38,743 bases of DNA, from positions 1 to 38,743 of IMG/VR virus record IMGVR_UViG_3300025141_000279; one strand, 5' to 3'. Of this stretch, positions 15,298-24,368 are shown piece after piece (position 1 is the stretch's first letter; every line of letters starts with the position of its first letter). This DNA comes from a virus. The position numbers were made by a program, and so were the translations under genes. The notes beneath the pieces were generated by a model, which saw only the letters and a program-made list of their open reading frames with translations, was not told the DNA's origin and made no database searches.

Positions 15298-15960
15298 ATG
15301 GCAAGACTTTTTATAACACCAAAAGAGATTAACTTTTTAAGCGATGTAGCTAAAGAACTAGTCAAAGATGTAATTGGGCAAAAAATATATTATTTCCCAA
15401 TATCAGAAATTAAATCAAAAGTTCATGACGTTTATGAAGAGTCAAGGGATAAAATATTTGACAATCCTTTGGAGATTGATTCATTAGTCAAGTACATGCC
15501 ACAAGAAGTAAAAACTGATCAGTTTGGTAGCGAAGAATATTCATCAATTGAGGTTTATATCCAGTCTCGTGACTTACTTGATAAAAAAATAGAGATATTC
15601 GAAGGAGATTTTTTCTCATTTGGCGAAAAGTTTTTTGAGGTTATTAAAGCACCTGATACAACAACACTTTATGGACAAATAGAATATAGCGGTTATACAA
15701 CACTTACCGGTAAGCAAGCGCGTTTAGGGCAGTTTATGAGCAAAATATTCGGTCCTACTAGTGAAGCTAATTCTGATTCTGATGCTATCCAAGATACATT
15801 TTACCAGCAAAGAGGTTTCAGCAGCAATAAGCGAGGAGAGACAGGTGATGTGAGAGAATTAAGAAAAAGAGGTGTTCTTGATAATCCTATCACTGGTCAG
15901 AAAGAAGTTTCTTCTAAAGGTGACAGTTCCGGTGCAGGTAATTCTTTTTATGATGAGTAA
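15298..15960 (+). CDS. Neck protein (T4 gp14-like)
   Basis: A 220-residue protein three bases after the previous stop. It follows T4 gp14 in order of features: KIYYFPIS (T4 has ECYYVPRE), DVYEESRDKIFDNPLEI, FGSEEYSSIEVYIQSRDL (T4 FGMQVQDEVTLSINPNLF), GDFFSFGEKFFEVIKAPDTTTLYGQ (T4 has GDLIYFP, then FEINWVEPYDPFYQLGQ) and a final NSFYDE (T4 NDFMD). These comparisons are from memory. Length is near T4 gp14 (256). It completes the head-tail connector with the gp13-like protein. The ribosome site is weak, so coupling to the upstream gene is likely. Confidence 0.75.
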   Translation: MARLFITPKEINFLSDVAKELVKDVIGQKIYYFPISEIKSKVHDVYEESRDKIFDNPLEIDSLVKYMPQEVKTDQFGSEEYSSIEVYIQSRDLLDKKIEIFEGDFFSFGEKFFEVIKAPDTTTLYGQIEYSGYTTLTGKQARLGQFMSKIFGPTSEANSDSDAIQDTFYQQRGFSSNKRGETGDVRELRKRGVLDNPITGQKEVSSKGDSSGAGNSFYDE

Positions 15961-15965
15961 ATAAT

Positions 15966-17153
15966 ATGGCAAAAGTAAACTTTAAAAATTACGAAAAACC
16001 CACGGCTGAAGACTATTCAATACCCGAAGCAGGTATTGAAGATATTGATCGTGCTGTTTTTAAACTATTTGACAAAGATATTAGTTTTGAAATTGTAACA
16101 AATGATGAATTAACTAAAGTGCCAGTTGTATTTGCAGCAGGAGAAAGATTTGCTTTGACACGTAGAAAAAATCCAATAAGAGATAATAATAATACAATTA
16201 TTTTACCAATAATTTCAATTGTTAGATCAACAGTAGATTTTTCAACTAGTCAAGGAGGTAGAGGCTCAGCAATAACAACAAGAGATCAACCGTCTTATAC
16301 AATTAAGAGAAGATTATCAGAAACTGATAGAGACTATCAAAATTTAATTAACAAGTTTGGAATCAAGAATCAAGATAATGTAGCTTCTAGGAACCATTTC
16401 GGGTCAGCAGATATTGCACCGGGTAATGATGCGAAACCGGGTACATTTGTAACAAGAAGACAAAATAACAGCCTTAAGTACTCTCAAGGTGAAAATGCTA
16501 TTAATTTAAATAGTAAAAGTTCTATTGGTAATAATATTTTTGAAGTAATTCAAGTTCCTTACCCTATTTTCTTAACTTTAGATTATAAAATAACATTTTG
16601 GACACAATACATGACTGAAATGAATGAAATGCAAGAGATTTATCTGAGCAATATGATGGGCCAGTCAGAAGAATTTGTTATTATTTCTGATAAGGGTTAC
16701 GAATATGTTGCTAAATCTAGTACTAGCTTTTCTTCTGATAATAATTTGACAAATTATACAGATAGTGAACGATTAATCAAATGTACTTTTGATATTAAGG
16801 TTAGCGGTTATATTTTAAACGCACATAATCCAGGCATGCCTAATCAGATTAGAAGTTTTATTTCTGCGCCATTCATAGAGTTTGGTTATAATGCTGTTGA
16901 TGGTAATGTTGTAAAAAGAGATAGTGAATATAATTTTGAGCGTGATGTTAATAAATTTATACTTAATGATATCAAGTCTTTAGACGAAGCTAATCCTGAT
17001 GTAAATGATCTAGGTGTACAAAAATTAATAGTTAATCCCTTTACAAATAAAAAAGAAGTCAAATTCTTAAAGATATTATCTACCAACCAAAGAAGTGGTG
17101 AAACAGTTATATCTAGTCAGATAATTAAAAAATTAGATAATCAATATGAGTAA
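15966..17153 (+). CDS. Tail completion / sheath stabiliser protein (T4 gp15-like)
   Basis: A 395-residue protein in the gp15 position. Gp15 forms a hexamer on the head-proximal end of the tail and locks sheath and tube. Shared features, judged from memory of the T4 protein, are a conserved VPVVFAAGERF block (T4 VPITYASKEHF), then ILPIISIVRSTVDFS (T4 ILPRINLHLVDFS), then PIFLTLDYKITFWTQYMTEMNEMQE (T4 PIKMIYELSIFTRYEDDMFQIVE). Last comes RLIKCTFDIKVSGYILN (T4 RRIEWSLTFEVNGWMYP). It is longer than T4 gp15 (272) because of an insertion at about residues 95-185 and a C-terminal extension. It lies directly before the sheath genes, whereas in T4 genes 16 and 17 lie between. Terminase genes are not in this window. 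Confidence 0.8.
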   Translation: MAKVNFKNYEKPTAEDYSIPEAGIEDIDRAVFKLFDKDISFEIVTNDELTKVPVVFAAGERFALTRRKNPIRDNNNTIILPIISIVRSTVDFSTSQGGRGSAITTRDQPSYTIKRRLSETDRDYQNLINKFGIKNQDNVASRNHFGSADIAPGNDAKPGTFVTRRQNNSLKYSQGENAINLNSKSSIGNNIFEVIQVPYPIFLTLDYKITFWTQYMTEMNEMQEIYLSNMMGQSEEFVIISDKGYEYVAKSSTSFSSDNNLTNYTDSERLIKCTFDIKVSGYILNAHNPGMPNQIRSFISAPFIEFGYNAVDGNVVKRDSEYNFERDVNKFILNDIKSLDEANPDVNDLGVQKLIVNPFTNKKEVKFLKILSTNQRSGETVISSQIIKKLDNQYE

Positions 17154-17209
17154 GATAATTAGTCGACAAAATGATACTTATAACAGAATAGTAAAAGAGG
17201 AGAGTTCAA

Positions 17210-20200
17210 ATGGCTGAACAAACATTCAAGTCTCCAGGTTTTTTTGAGAAAGAAATAAACTTAACAGCTAGAGATCAACAAAAATTAGGGATACCTGCAG
17301 GTGTGATTGGTACCGCCAAGTCCGGACCTGCGTTTGTACCTATAACAGTTGGTTCAATGACAGAATTTGAGACTGTGTTTGGTGGACTAGATAGCGAGAA
17401 ATTCGGACCTTACGCAGTAAATGAGTTTTTAAAAAATAGAACATCATTGACATATATCAGAGTATTGGGTTGCGGAGCAAATGACTCAAAAGCAGACATA
17501 CTTACAACTCAAAAACAAGGAACTGCTAAAAATGCTGGATTTATTATTAAGGGAGACGTGGCAACTAATCACAATTCATTATCAACTCAGCAATATCACG
17601 CCGGATGTGTACAATTTCTTGTTGGAAATCATGAGATGCACGATAGTGCGATGGAAAGTACAGGGTACCCTATTTTTACTGATAATGATTCTTTTGGTTC
17701 GGGCCAGGCAAATATTGTAAGAGGAATGCTTTTCTTGTCATCGGGATCTAGATTTCAAATTGTTAATCATGACGACGCTTATAGCGACATAAGCGCTGTT
17801 TCACCCGAAATCACTAGGGCTTCAATATCTGCTTATAACAATGAGAACACGCAAGGTACTTTTAAACTAGTACTTTCTTCTTCTGCATCAGCTAATAATG
17901 ACGAAGGCTTTACAGGAATTAAAATCTTTACTGCTTCACTCAATCAAGATAGTGATTTTTACATTACTAAGATACTCAACACAGATCCAAAAAGATTTAA
18001 CGAAGAATATCACTTGCTCTATGCACATTTTCCTGTTGAGAATGAAATAGCAAGAATTAAGCACGTTACAACTGCCGGTTTAAAAGGTACTGTTGCAATT
18101 TTATCCGGATCGACAGATACATTTAGAGATAGATTTGGTAGATTTGACTCGAGATACAGAAATGCAAGAACTACTTCATTTATATCTCAGCCTTACGGAG
18201 AAGTAGAATATGATTTATTTCACTTTGAAACAATTGATGACGGTGTAGAGACTAGCACATTGTATAAAGTATCGATATCAAATATAAAAAGATCAATTGA
18301 CCCATTAAACCCGTACGGTACTTTTAATGTTGAAGTTAGAAATTATAGTGATAATGATAATAGTACAGAGATAATTGAAAGTTTTGTAGACTGTAATTTA
18401 AATCCAAATAGTGAAAATTTTATAGCTAGAAAAATCGGAGATCAAAAACTATTTTTTAATTTTGATGGTTTATCTGATGATGAACGTCGTTTAACACTAA
18501 CAGGAAAGTTTGATAATAGATCTAGATTCATAAGAGTTGTTATGAATGTTTCATTTGATGTTGAAGGTAATATCCCTAAAGATGCGCTACCTTTTGGATT
18601 TAGAGGAATCCCTGCTCTAATCACAAACGGATCGCTAAAAGATGAACCCACAGGATTAGAAAGATTAACTGGTAATTTAAGCGACGATGAAGATGCCATG
18701 TCTGCTATGAGTGGATCGATTTTACCACCAGTACCTATGACAATTAAAGCAACAAGTGGTCGTGTTAAGGAGTCACCTTCATTCGCCGGTGAGCCCGGAA
18801 GTGCTGAGGTTGCTGATGCTAATATTTATTGGGGAGTTAAGACAACAAGAATGCCTCACTCAGCAAGTTTTTCACTGAGTGCATTGGCTTCTAATGACTC
18901 AACAGTAAGAAATGAGTTGGTTGATAATTATATCAAGTTTTTAGGGCCTTACGGTGCAACATTAGATATAATGACAACAGGTTCTGCTTCAGATACGTTT
19001 AACAACAATAAATTTTCCTTGTCAAAGGTGGCATTCTATAATGTTGGTACAATTGCAACGCAATTTACTGCATCTGCAAATGATCATATTAAAGAAGCTA
19101 TGTACATAAGAAATGGTAAACCTGATGGTTCTGATTATCTTGTAACAGACAATGTAAGAAGTAGCAGAGTAACTCTAGCAAGTTTGGTGGCGCATTCAGA
19201 CGCTAAATATTTTAATAGATTTACTGCTTATAATAAGTTTACAAATGTATTTTACGGTGGATTTGATGGTTTGAATATTTTGGATCCGGATATGAGAAAG
19301 ATGAATGATAAGGCATGTTCAGATGAGCCTGGAGGTAAAGCAGTTTCAAGTGTTATTGCAAGAACAGGTTTACATTCAAGTTATACACCCGGTGTCGGCT
19401 TGAATAATAATCATATACGAGCTTACAGAACTGCTACAAAAATTCTACTTGATCCTTTAGTTTCAAATGTTAATATTTCTGCGATACCTGGGCAAAGAGA
19501 TCCGCTAGTTATTGATAATTTGGTAGAAAAAACAGAAGAATATGGTAAAGCAATAGCAATAGTCGACATACCTAATTACGAAGATAGTGACGGTTCTGAA
19601 GTCAGACTTTTTGATAATGATACCACAAACCCAAGTGTTAGAGTTACATCTGAAAAATTTGATTCACGTGCACTTGACAGCAGTTATGCTGCAACTTATT
19701 TTCCAAATGTTAAAATTGAAGATCAGAATACTAAAAGAATTCTCACAGTACCTGCAACAATTGCTGCATTAGGTGCACTTGGGTTTAACGATTCAGTTGC
19801 ATATCCATGGTTTGCTCCTGCAGGTTTCAATAGAGGCTCATTAGAATTTGTAAAGGGCACTAATTCACGATTAACTGCGGGGGATCGGGATACGCTATAT
19901 GAAGCAAGAATTAATCCAATTGCTAATTTTCCTAATAGTGGGTATGTTATATTTGGGCAAAAAACACTTCAATTTGCAAAAACATCATTAGATCGAGTCA
20001 ATGTTAGAAGGATGCTTCTTGAAGTTAGGCGCCTAGTATCAAACATTGCAAATCAAATACTTTTTGAACAAAATAATCAAGCAACAAGAAATCGTTTTAT
20101 ATCACAAGTTAATCCCCTGCTAGCTTCAATACAAAGTCAGCAAGGAATTGATTCTTTTAGAGTCATCATGGACGCGTCAAATAATACGCCGCAAGATGCA

Positions 20201-20305
20201 GAACAAAATAGACTTAACGGAAGAATAGTTTTAGTACCGACAAGAGCTGTAGAATTTATAGCAATTGACTTTATTATAACAAATTCAGGCGTAAGTTTTG
20301 AGTAA
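17210..20305 (+). CDS. Contractile tail sheath protein, copy 1 (T4 gp18-like)
   Basis: A 1031-residue sheath protein, against 659 in T4. The N-terminal FKSPGFFEKEINL, then IPAGVIGTAKSGPAFVPITVGSMTEFETVFGG and EKFGPYAVNEFLKN with YIRVLG, is the family opening. The C-terminal core contains YPWFAPAGFNRGSLE, RINPIANFPNSGYVIFGQKTLQ, SLDRVNVRRMLLEVRRLVSNIANQI and GRIVLVPTRAVEFIAIDFII, which pack on the tube and form the inter-subunit handshake. The extra length is in the middle (about residues 130-640), probably surface domains. AGAGGAG precedes the ATG. A second sheath gene follows after 30 bases. Confidence 0.95.
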   Translation: MAEQTFKSPGFFEKEINLTARDQQKLGIPAGVIGTAKSGPAFVPITVGSMTEFETVFGGLDSEKFGPYAVNEFLKNRTSLTYIRVLGCGANDSKADILTTQKQGTAKNAGFIIKGDVATNHNSLSTQQYHAGCVQFLVGNHEMHDSAMESTGYPIFTDNDSFGSGQANIVRGMLFLSSGSRFQIVNHDDAYSDISAVSPEITRASISAYNNENTQGTFKLVLSSSASANNDEGFTGIKIFTASLNQDSDFYITKILNTDPKRFNEEYHLLYAHFPVENEIARIKHVTTAGLKGTVAILSGSTDTFRDRFGRFDSRYRNARTTSFISQPYGEVEYDLFHFETIDDGVETSTLYKVSISNIKRSIDPLNPYGTFNVEVRNYSDNDNSTEIIESFVDCNLNPNSENFIARKIGDQKLFFNFDGLSDDERRLTLTGKFDNRSRFIRVVMNVSFDVEGNIPKDALPFGFRGIPALITNGSLKDEPTGLERLTGNLSDDEDAMSAMSGSILPPVPMTIKATSGRVKESPSFAGEPGSAEVADANIYWGVKTTRMPHSASFSLSALASNDSTVRNELVDNYIKFLGPYGATLDIMTTGSASDTFNNNKFSLSKVAFYNVGTIATQFTASANDHIKEAMYIRNGKPDGSDYLVTDNVRSSRVTLASLVAHSDAKYFNRFTAYNKFTNVFYGGFDGLNILDPDMRKMNDKACSDEPGGKAVSSVIARTGLHSSYTPGVGLNNNHIRAYRTATKILLDPLVSNVNISAIPGQRDPLVIDNLVEKTEEYGKAIAIVDIPNYEDSDGSEVRLFDNDTTNPSVRVTSEKFDSRALDSSYAATYFPNVKIEDQNTKRILTVPATIAALGALGFNDSVAYPWFAPAGFNRGSLEFVKGTNSRLTAGDRDTLYEARINPIANFPNSGYVIFGQKTLQFAKTSLDRVNVRRMLLEVRRLVSNIANQILFEQNNQATRNRFISQVNPLLASIQSQQGIDSFRVIMDASNNTPQDAEQNRLNGRIVLVPTRAVEFIAIDFIITNSGVSFE

Positions 20306-20335
20306 CTAGATATTTAAATATAAATGGAGTAAAGA

Positions 20336-23300
20336 ATGGCAGAATTAATATTTAAAAGTCCGGGTGTAAGTACAAGAGAGATTGATCTTTCTGCGCCTAG
20401 TCAAGGTGTCACATCGACTGGTGTTCCGGCAGGTGTAATTGGTACTGCTAACGAAGGACCGGCTTTTATCCCTGTAACAATTCCTAACTTTGCACAATTT
20501 CAAAACATATTTGGTGCAAGTGATGGTGAAAAGTTTGGACCTATTGCAGTCTCTCAATGGTTGAAGAACGCTCAAGCTTGTACCTATATTAGAGTACTAG
20601 GCGTAGGTGATGGTAAGAAGCGTGACAATAGCACAGGTGTGGTAAATAGATCTGGATTTTTTGTAGGTGATCAAACAATACAAGATGATGGAAATCTTGG
20701 GCACAATACATATGCATTTCATCCTACAGGAGATGCTGTATTAGGTAGATCTTACTTTTTAGGTTGCTTCATGTCTGAGTCAAATGGTAGCACAATATTC
20801 AGCGATGCTGGAATACAGAAGGCTACAACATCAGCTGGAACAAAAGCTACTGCAGTAGATGCTATTGATACCACTGGACTCAACCGCACGTCTAGCCCGT
20901 CACTAATAGCGTTTAGCATTCCTAGTAGTCTCGGTGGTGAGAATGATTCACAGGTGACGTATATATTAATAAACAATGCAGACGACACAGGCGCCGGCCC
21001 AGCCGCAGGTAATACAATAGGTATTGGTATTGATACCGGTTCAGTGACAGAAGCACAGATTGCTGCAGCGATAATTGCTGCAATTAATGGGACAGCTCAT
21101 GCTAGAGTCACAAAAGCCGATTCGGGTGTTGGTGCTAGCACTGATGGTAATGTTCTCGGCATTACTGCGAAACAAGGTACCAGTGACACACAGATAACAT
21201 TAACAGCTGATGTAGGTGGGATTATAGGAAATATATCTAATGGTGTGGTACTCTCCTCCGGCTTCGATATAGTTGATGTTGAGAATTTTACAGGCGGAAT
21301 CGACGGTAACCACGCTGTTCCTATTCTTCGCGGTGTTCTTCTTGCGCCAAGTGGTGTTATTCTTCACTTAAGCTCTTCCCATGGAGTTAGTGGTTTACAC
21401 GGTCAGCCTGCTTCTAACTTAGGTGCTTCAGCAGACGGAATATTTGGTAGAAAAGGATCAGTTACAGGATCTGTTAATTTAAATAACCAAAATTTTGTGA
21501 TGCTATTAAACGGTCATAAAAATACAGCACAATTTCCTAATGTCATAACAGCATCATTTAACACAACATCAAAAAATTATTTTCCTAATAAATTTAATAC
21601 AGACCCGCTAAGAATAGAAAAAGCAGGACACTTACTTTATACAGATTATGGAATACATTCAAATTATGCATCTGTCACAGGATCTGGCGTAATATTAACG
21701 AATTTTAACGATTCAACATCAACAAAAACATTCGAACCTATTGCTTTTCTACTAACTTCTTCGAGAGGTAGAACAGAAACATCACCTACGTCTGTAATAC
21801 CATTGTACGAAGATTTTAGAGATAGATATAAAACAGCTGTTTCTCCTTACGTCATATCACAAAGTCCATCACAAAATCTTTTTAGATTACACGCACTTTC
21901 AGACGGTGAAGTTGCAAATGGTGTTTTTAAAATATCAATAGAAAACATTACAAGAATTAATTCTTCGAAATATCCTTCTTTCGATCTTACAGTTAGAAAG
22001 TTTGACGATACTGATGAACAAAAAGTTGTCCTCGAATCTTTTAGAAATATCAATCTAGATCCTGATTCTGATAGATATATTGCCAGAGCAATTGGCGATA
22101 TGCATACATTTTTTGAATTTGATAAGGATGAGTTATCGCAAAAGATAAATGTGTCTGGTAATCATCCGTCAAAATCAAACTATGTTAGAGTAGAGGTTGC
22201 AACAGGTGTTGAGAACAAGACTGTTTCTAAAGAAAGCATGCCATTTGGATTTAGAGGCCCTTTACAGGTAGTAACCTCTGGGTCAAGCGGTGTTGAAAAT
22301 CTTTGTAAAGATACTAGTAGTCATTTTGTCGAAAGTGATATATTAACACGTGTTATTCCGCCTCCTATACAATATAGACAAAATATTGCGCTAGGAACTG
22401 GTACAGCAAAGAGAGCAGCAAATAACTTATATTGGGGACCACAATTTAATACAGTTTCTTCATTAACAGAACCTAATAAGCAGACATTGTTCGATCCTAC
22501 GTTTAACTCTCTAGTTAAACCCTTTCCAACTCATAGAAAAGACGGAAGAAATGTTTATGAAGCTTCAGATGTAATAGGAAGAAATATATTCAATCTAGAA
22601 CATATTAGAGTTAGAACCGGTTCTGCTAGCGAAGAAGGTTCTGACTTAGCTGCGGATGTTGATAATTGGGTTAGTGCTTCTTATGTAAGAAGTGCTGCAG
22701 CAACGTCTATTACCCCTGTGGATGATGATAAAACAAGAGCATTTAGACCTGCTGATTTAGAAACTCCCGGAAATAGAAGATATGCTAAGTTTACTTTCTT
22801 CTTACAAGACGGCTCTGACGGAACTGATATTTTTAATGCTGATAAGAATAAAATGACAAATAACGCCATTAAAAGAGAAATTCAATTTGAGTCTAATTTG
22901 GGAGGCTCTAAAGGACCAACTGCATCGGCATATAAAAAAGCAATTGATATTATGAGCTCTAAAGCAGAAGTTGATATCAAGCTTTTAGCTATACCAGGTG
23001 TTAGAGTACCTGCTGTAACAAATCACGCAATATCTGCTGTAGAAAATCGATTTGATGCTCTATATCTTATGGATATTGAAGAATATAATAACTTGAATAC
23101 AATTGTTACATCATCTTCTGATTTTTCTAATGTTAAGTTTACAGTACAGGCATTCAAGAATAGAGGTTTAGACAGCTCTTTTGCTGCAGCATATTATCCC
23201 GATGTCATAATGAAAGATCCAACCACAGGTGGAGCTGTAAGTGTACCGCCAAGTGTTGCTGTATTAGGCGCTTTTTCGCTTAATGACGCAATTGCACATC

Positions 23301-23797
23301 CGTGGTTTGCTCCTGCAGGATTTTCTCGCGGTTCATTAGATTCTATAGAATCACTAGGTGTAAGATTATCTAGAAGAAACCTGGATGATTTATATGATGC
23401 AGATATTAATCCACTTACAGCTTTTCCAGGAACAGGAATTGTTGTTTTTGGACAAAAAACATTATTAGCAAATGCTTCTGCACTTGATCGTGTAAATGTT
23501 CGAAGACTCTTGATTAATGTTCGAAGATCAATCAGAAATATAGCAAATTCTCTTTTGTTTGAACCTAATAGACAAGAAACCTTAGACAGGTTTAATAGCT
23601 TGGTTAATCCAGTTATGCAGAGAATTCAAGAGCAAGGTGGGGTTGATCGTTATAAGGTAATTATTGATACATCAACAACAACACAAGCAGATGTTGAAAA
23701 TAATACAATACGAGGTAAGATATTCTTGCAGCCTACTCGTGCAGTTGAGTTTATAGCACTAGACTTTGTCGTAACAAATGCTGGCGCAGAACTATAA
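20336..23797 (+). CDS. Contractile tail sheath protein, copy 2, with an inserted domain
   Basis: A 1153-residue paralog of the preceding sheath. It has the same opening (FKSPGVSTREIDLSA, VPAGVIGTANEGPAFIPVTI, EKFGPIAVSQWLKN, YIRVLG) and the same C-terminal core (HPWFAPAGFSRGSLD, DINPLTAFPGTGIVVFGQKTLL, ALDRVNVRRLLINVRR, GKIFLQPTRAVEFIALDFVV). The middle has diverged. Residues about 159-324 are an insertion absent from copy 1, with a Gly/Ala/Thr-rich beta pattern and higher G+C. Both copies keep a complete core, so both could assemble into sheath, either mixed or as alternatives. GGAG precedes the ATG, and the tube gene follows at 28 bases. Confidence 0.95.
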   Translation: MAELIFKSPGVSTREIDLSAPSQGVTSTGVPAGVIGTANEGPAFIPVTIPNFAQFQNIFGASDGEKFGPIAVSQWLKNAQACTYIRVLGVGDGKKRDNSTGVVNRSGFFVGDQTIQDDGNLGHNTYAFHPTGDAVLGRSYFLGCFMSESNGSTIFSDAGIQKATTSAGTKATAVDAIDTTGLNRTSSPSLIAFSIPSSLGGENDSQVTYILINNADDTGAGPAAGNTIGIGIDTGSVTEAQIAAAIIAAINGTAHARVTKADSGVGASTDGNVLGITAKQGTSDTQITLTADVGGIIGNISNGVVLSSGFDIVDVENFTGGIDGNHAVPILRGVLLAPSGVILHLSSSHGVSGLHGQPASNLGASADGIFGRKGSVTGSVNLNNQNFVMLLNGHKNTAQFPNVITASFNTTSKNYFPNKFNTDPLRIEKAGHLLYTDYGIHSNYASVTGSGVILTNFNDSTSTKTFEPIAFLLTSSRGRTETSPTSVIPLYEDFRDRYKTAVSPYVISQSPSQNLFRLHALSDGEVANGVFKISIENITRINSSKYPSFDLTVRKFDDTDEQKVVLESFRNINLDPDSDRYIARAIGDMHTFFEFDKDELSQKINVSGNHPSKSNYVRVEVATGVENKTVSKESMPFGFRGPLQVVTSGSSGVENLCKDTSSHFVESDILTRVIPPPIQYRQNIALGTGTAKRAANNLYWGPQFNTVSSLTEPNKQTLFDPTFNSLVKPFPTHRKDGRNVYEASDVIGRNIFNLEHIRVRTGSASEEGSDLAADVDNWVSASYVRSAAATSITPVDDDKTRAFRPADLETPGNRRYAKFTFFLQDGSDGTDIFNADKNKMTNNAIKREIQFESNLGGSKGPTASAYKKAIDIMSSKAEVDIKLLAIPGVRVPAVTNHAISAVENRFDALYLMDIEEYNNLNTIVTSSSDFSNVKFTVQAFKNRGLDSSFAAAYYPDVIMKDPTTGGAVSVPPSVAVLGAFSLNDAIAHPWFAPAGFSRGSLDSIESLGVRLSRRNLDDLYDADINPLTAFPGTGIVVFGQKTLLANASALDRVNVRRLLINVRRSIRNIANSLLFEPNRQETLDRFNSLVNPVMQRIQEQGGVDRYKVIIDTSTTTQADVENNTIRGKIFLQPTRAVEFIALDFVVTNAGAEL
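20810..21307 (+). other. Domain insertion in sheath copy 2
   Basis: About 166 residues lie between TIFSDAG and NHAVPILRGVLLAPSG. In copy 1 the matching ends (PIFTDND and NIVRGMLFLSSG) are joined by only a few residues. The insert contains TYILINNADDTGAG, IGIGIDTGSVTEAQIAAAII and VENFTGG, a pattern that I associate with repeat domains found in various marine phage structural proteins. G+C is 52% in 20981-21060 against 27.5% in 21481-21560 (hand counts). Confidence 0.7.
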
Positions 23798-23825
23798 TTA
23801 ATTAAGACTTTAATAGGAGTAAAAA

Positions 23826-24320
23826 ATGGCAGAAACGCTTTCAGTTGCAGATATGCTTCCAAATAAATTTGAACCAAAAAGAAAGAATCGGTTTGTTCTA
23901 TCAATTGAAGGGATTGACGCATTTTTGGTAAAGACATCCGGACGACCAAACTGGAGTATTGGTATGAAGGAATTTAAATTCATCAACAGCTATAGAAGAA
24001 TAGCAGGTGGTCGTGGTACATGGTCATCTATTACTGTTGCCCTTCATGATCCAATAGCACCCAGTGGCGCACAACAGGTAATGGAGTGGATTAGAACACA
24101 TCATGAGTCTGTTAGTGGTAGAGCAGGTTATGCTGATTTCTATAAGCGTGATATACAAATTAAGATTTTAGATCCTGTAGGAACAGTTGTAGAATTGTGG
24201 GATCTTAAAGGTGCTTTTTTGACAGGTGTTGACTTTAATGATTTAAGCTATGATGACGATGGGACACCTCATGACATTAGCTTGAAAATTGACTTTGATA
24301 ACTGCATACTGCAATTTTAA
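23826..24320 (+). CDS. Tail tube protein (T4 gp19-like)
   Basis: A 164-residue tube protein, almost the same length as T4 gp19 (163). It stacks as hexamer rings through which DNA passes. The order of features is typical: NKFEPKRKNRFVLSIEGIDAFLVKTSGRP, then RIAGGRGTWSSITVALHDPIAPSGAQQVMEWI, RAGYADFYKRDIQIKILDPVG and VVELWDLKGAFLTGVDFNDLSYDD, ending with a strand before ILQF. AGGAG is eight bases before the ATG. It sits in the canonical sheath-tube order, here after two sheath genes. Confidence 0.95.
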   Translation: MAETLSVADMLPNKFEPKRKNRFVLSIEGIDAFLVKTSGRPNWSIGMKEFKFINSYRRIAGGRGTWSSITVALHDPIAPSGAQQVMEWIRTHHESVSGRAGYADFYKRDIQIKILDPVGTVVELWDLKGAFLTGVDFNDLSYDDDGTPHDISLKIDFDNCILQF

Positions 24321-24329
24321 TTTACAAGT

Positions 24330-24365
24330 TTTTCCGCTATATTATAATTAAATAAAAGCGGAGAA
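24330..24365 (+). promoter_or_regulatory. Hairpin covering the ribosome site of the chaperone gene
   Basis: TTTTCCGCT (24330-24338) pairs with AGCGGAGAA (24357-24365), nine pairs including one G-U, around an 18-base AT-only loop. The right arm contains the GGAG ribosome site of the gene at 24369, so folding would lower its translation. The loop also contains TATAAT (24343-24348), so a promoter is an alternative reading. Confidence 0.5.
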
Positions 24366-24368
24366 GAC

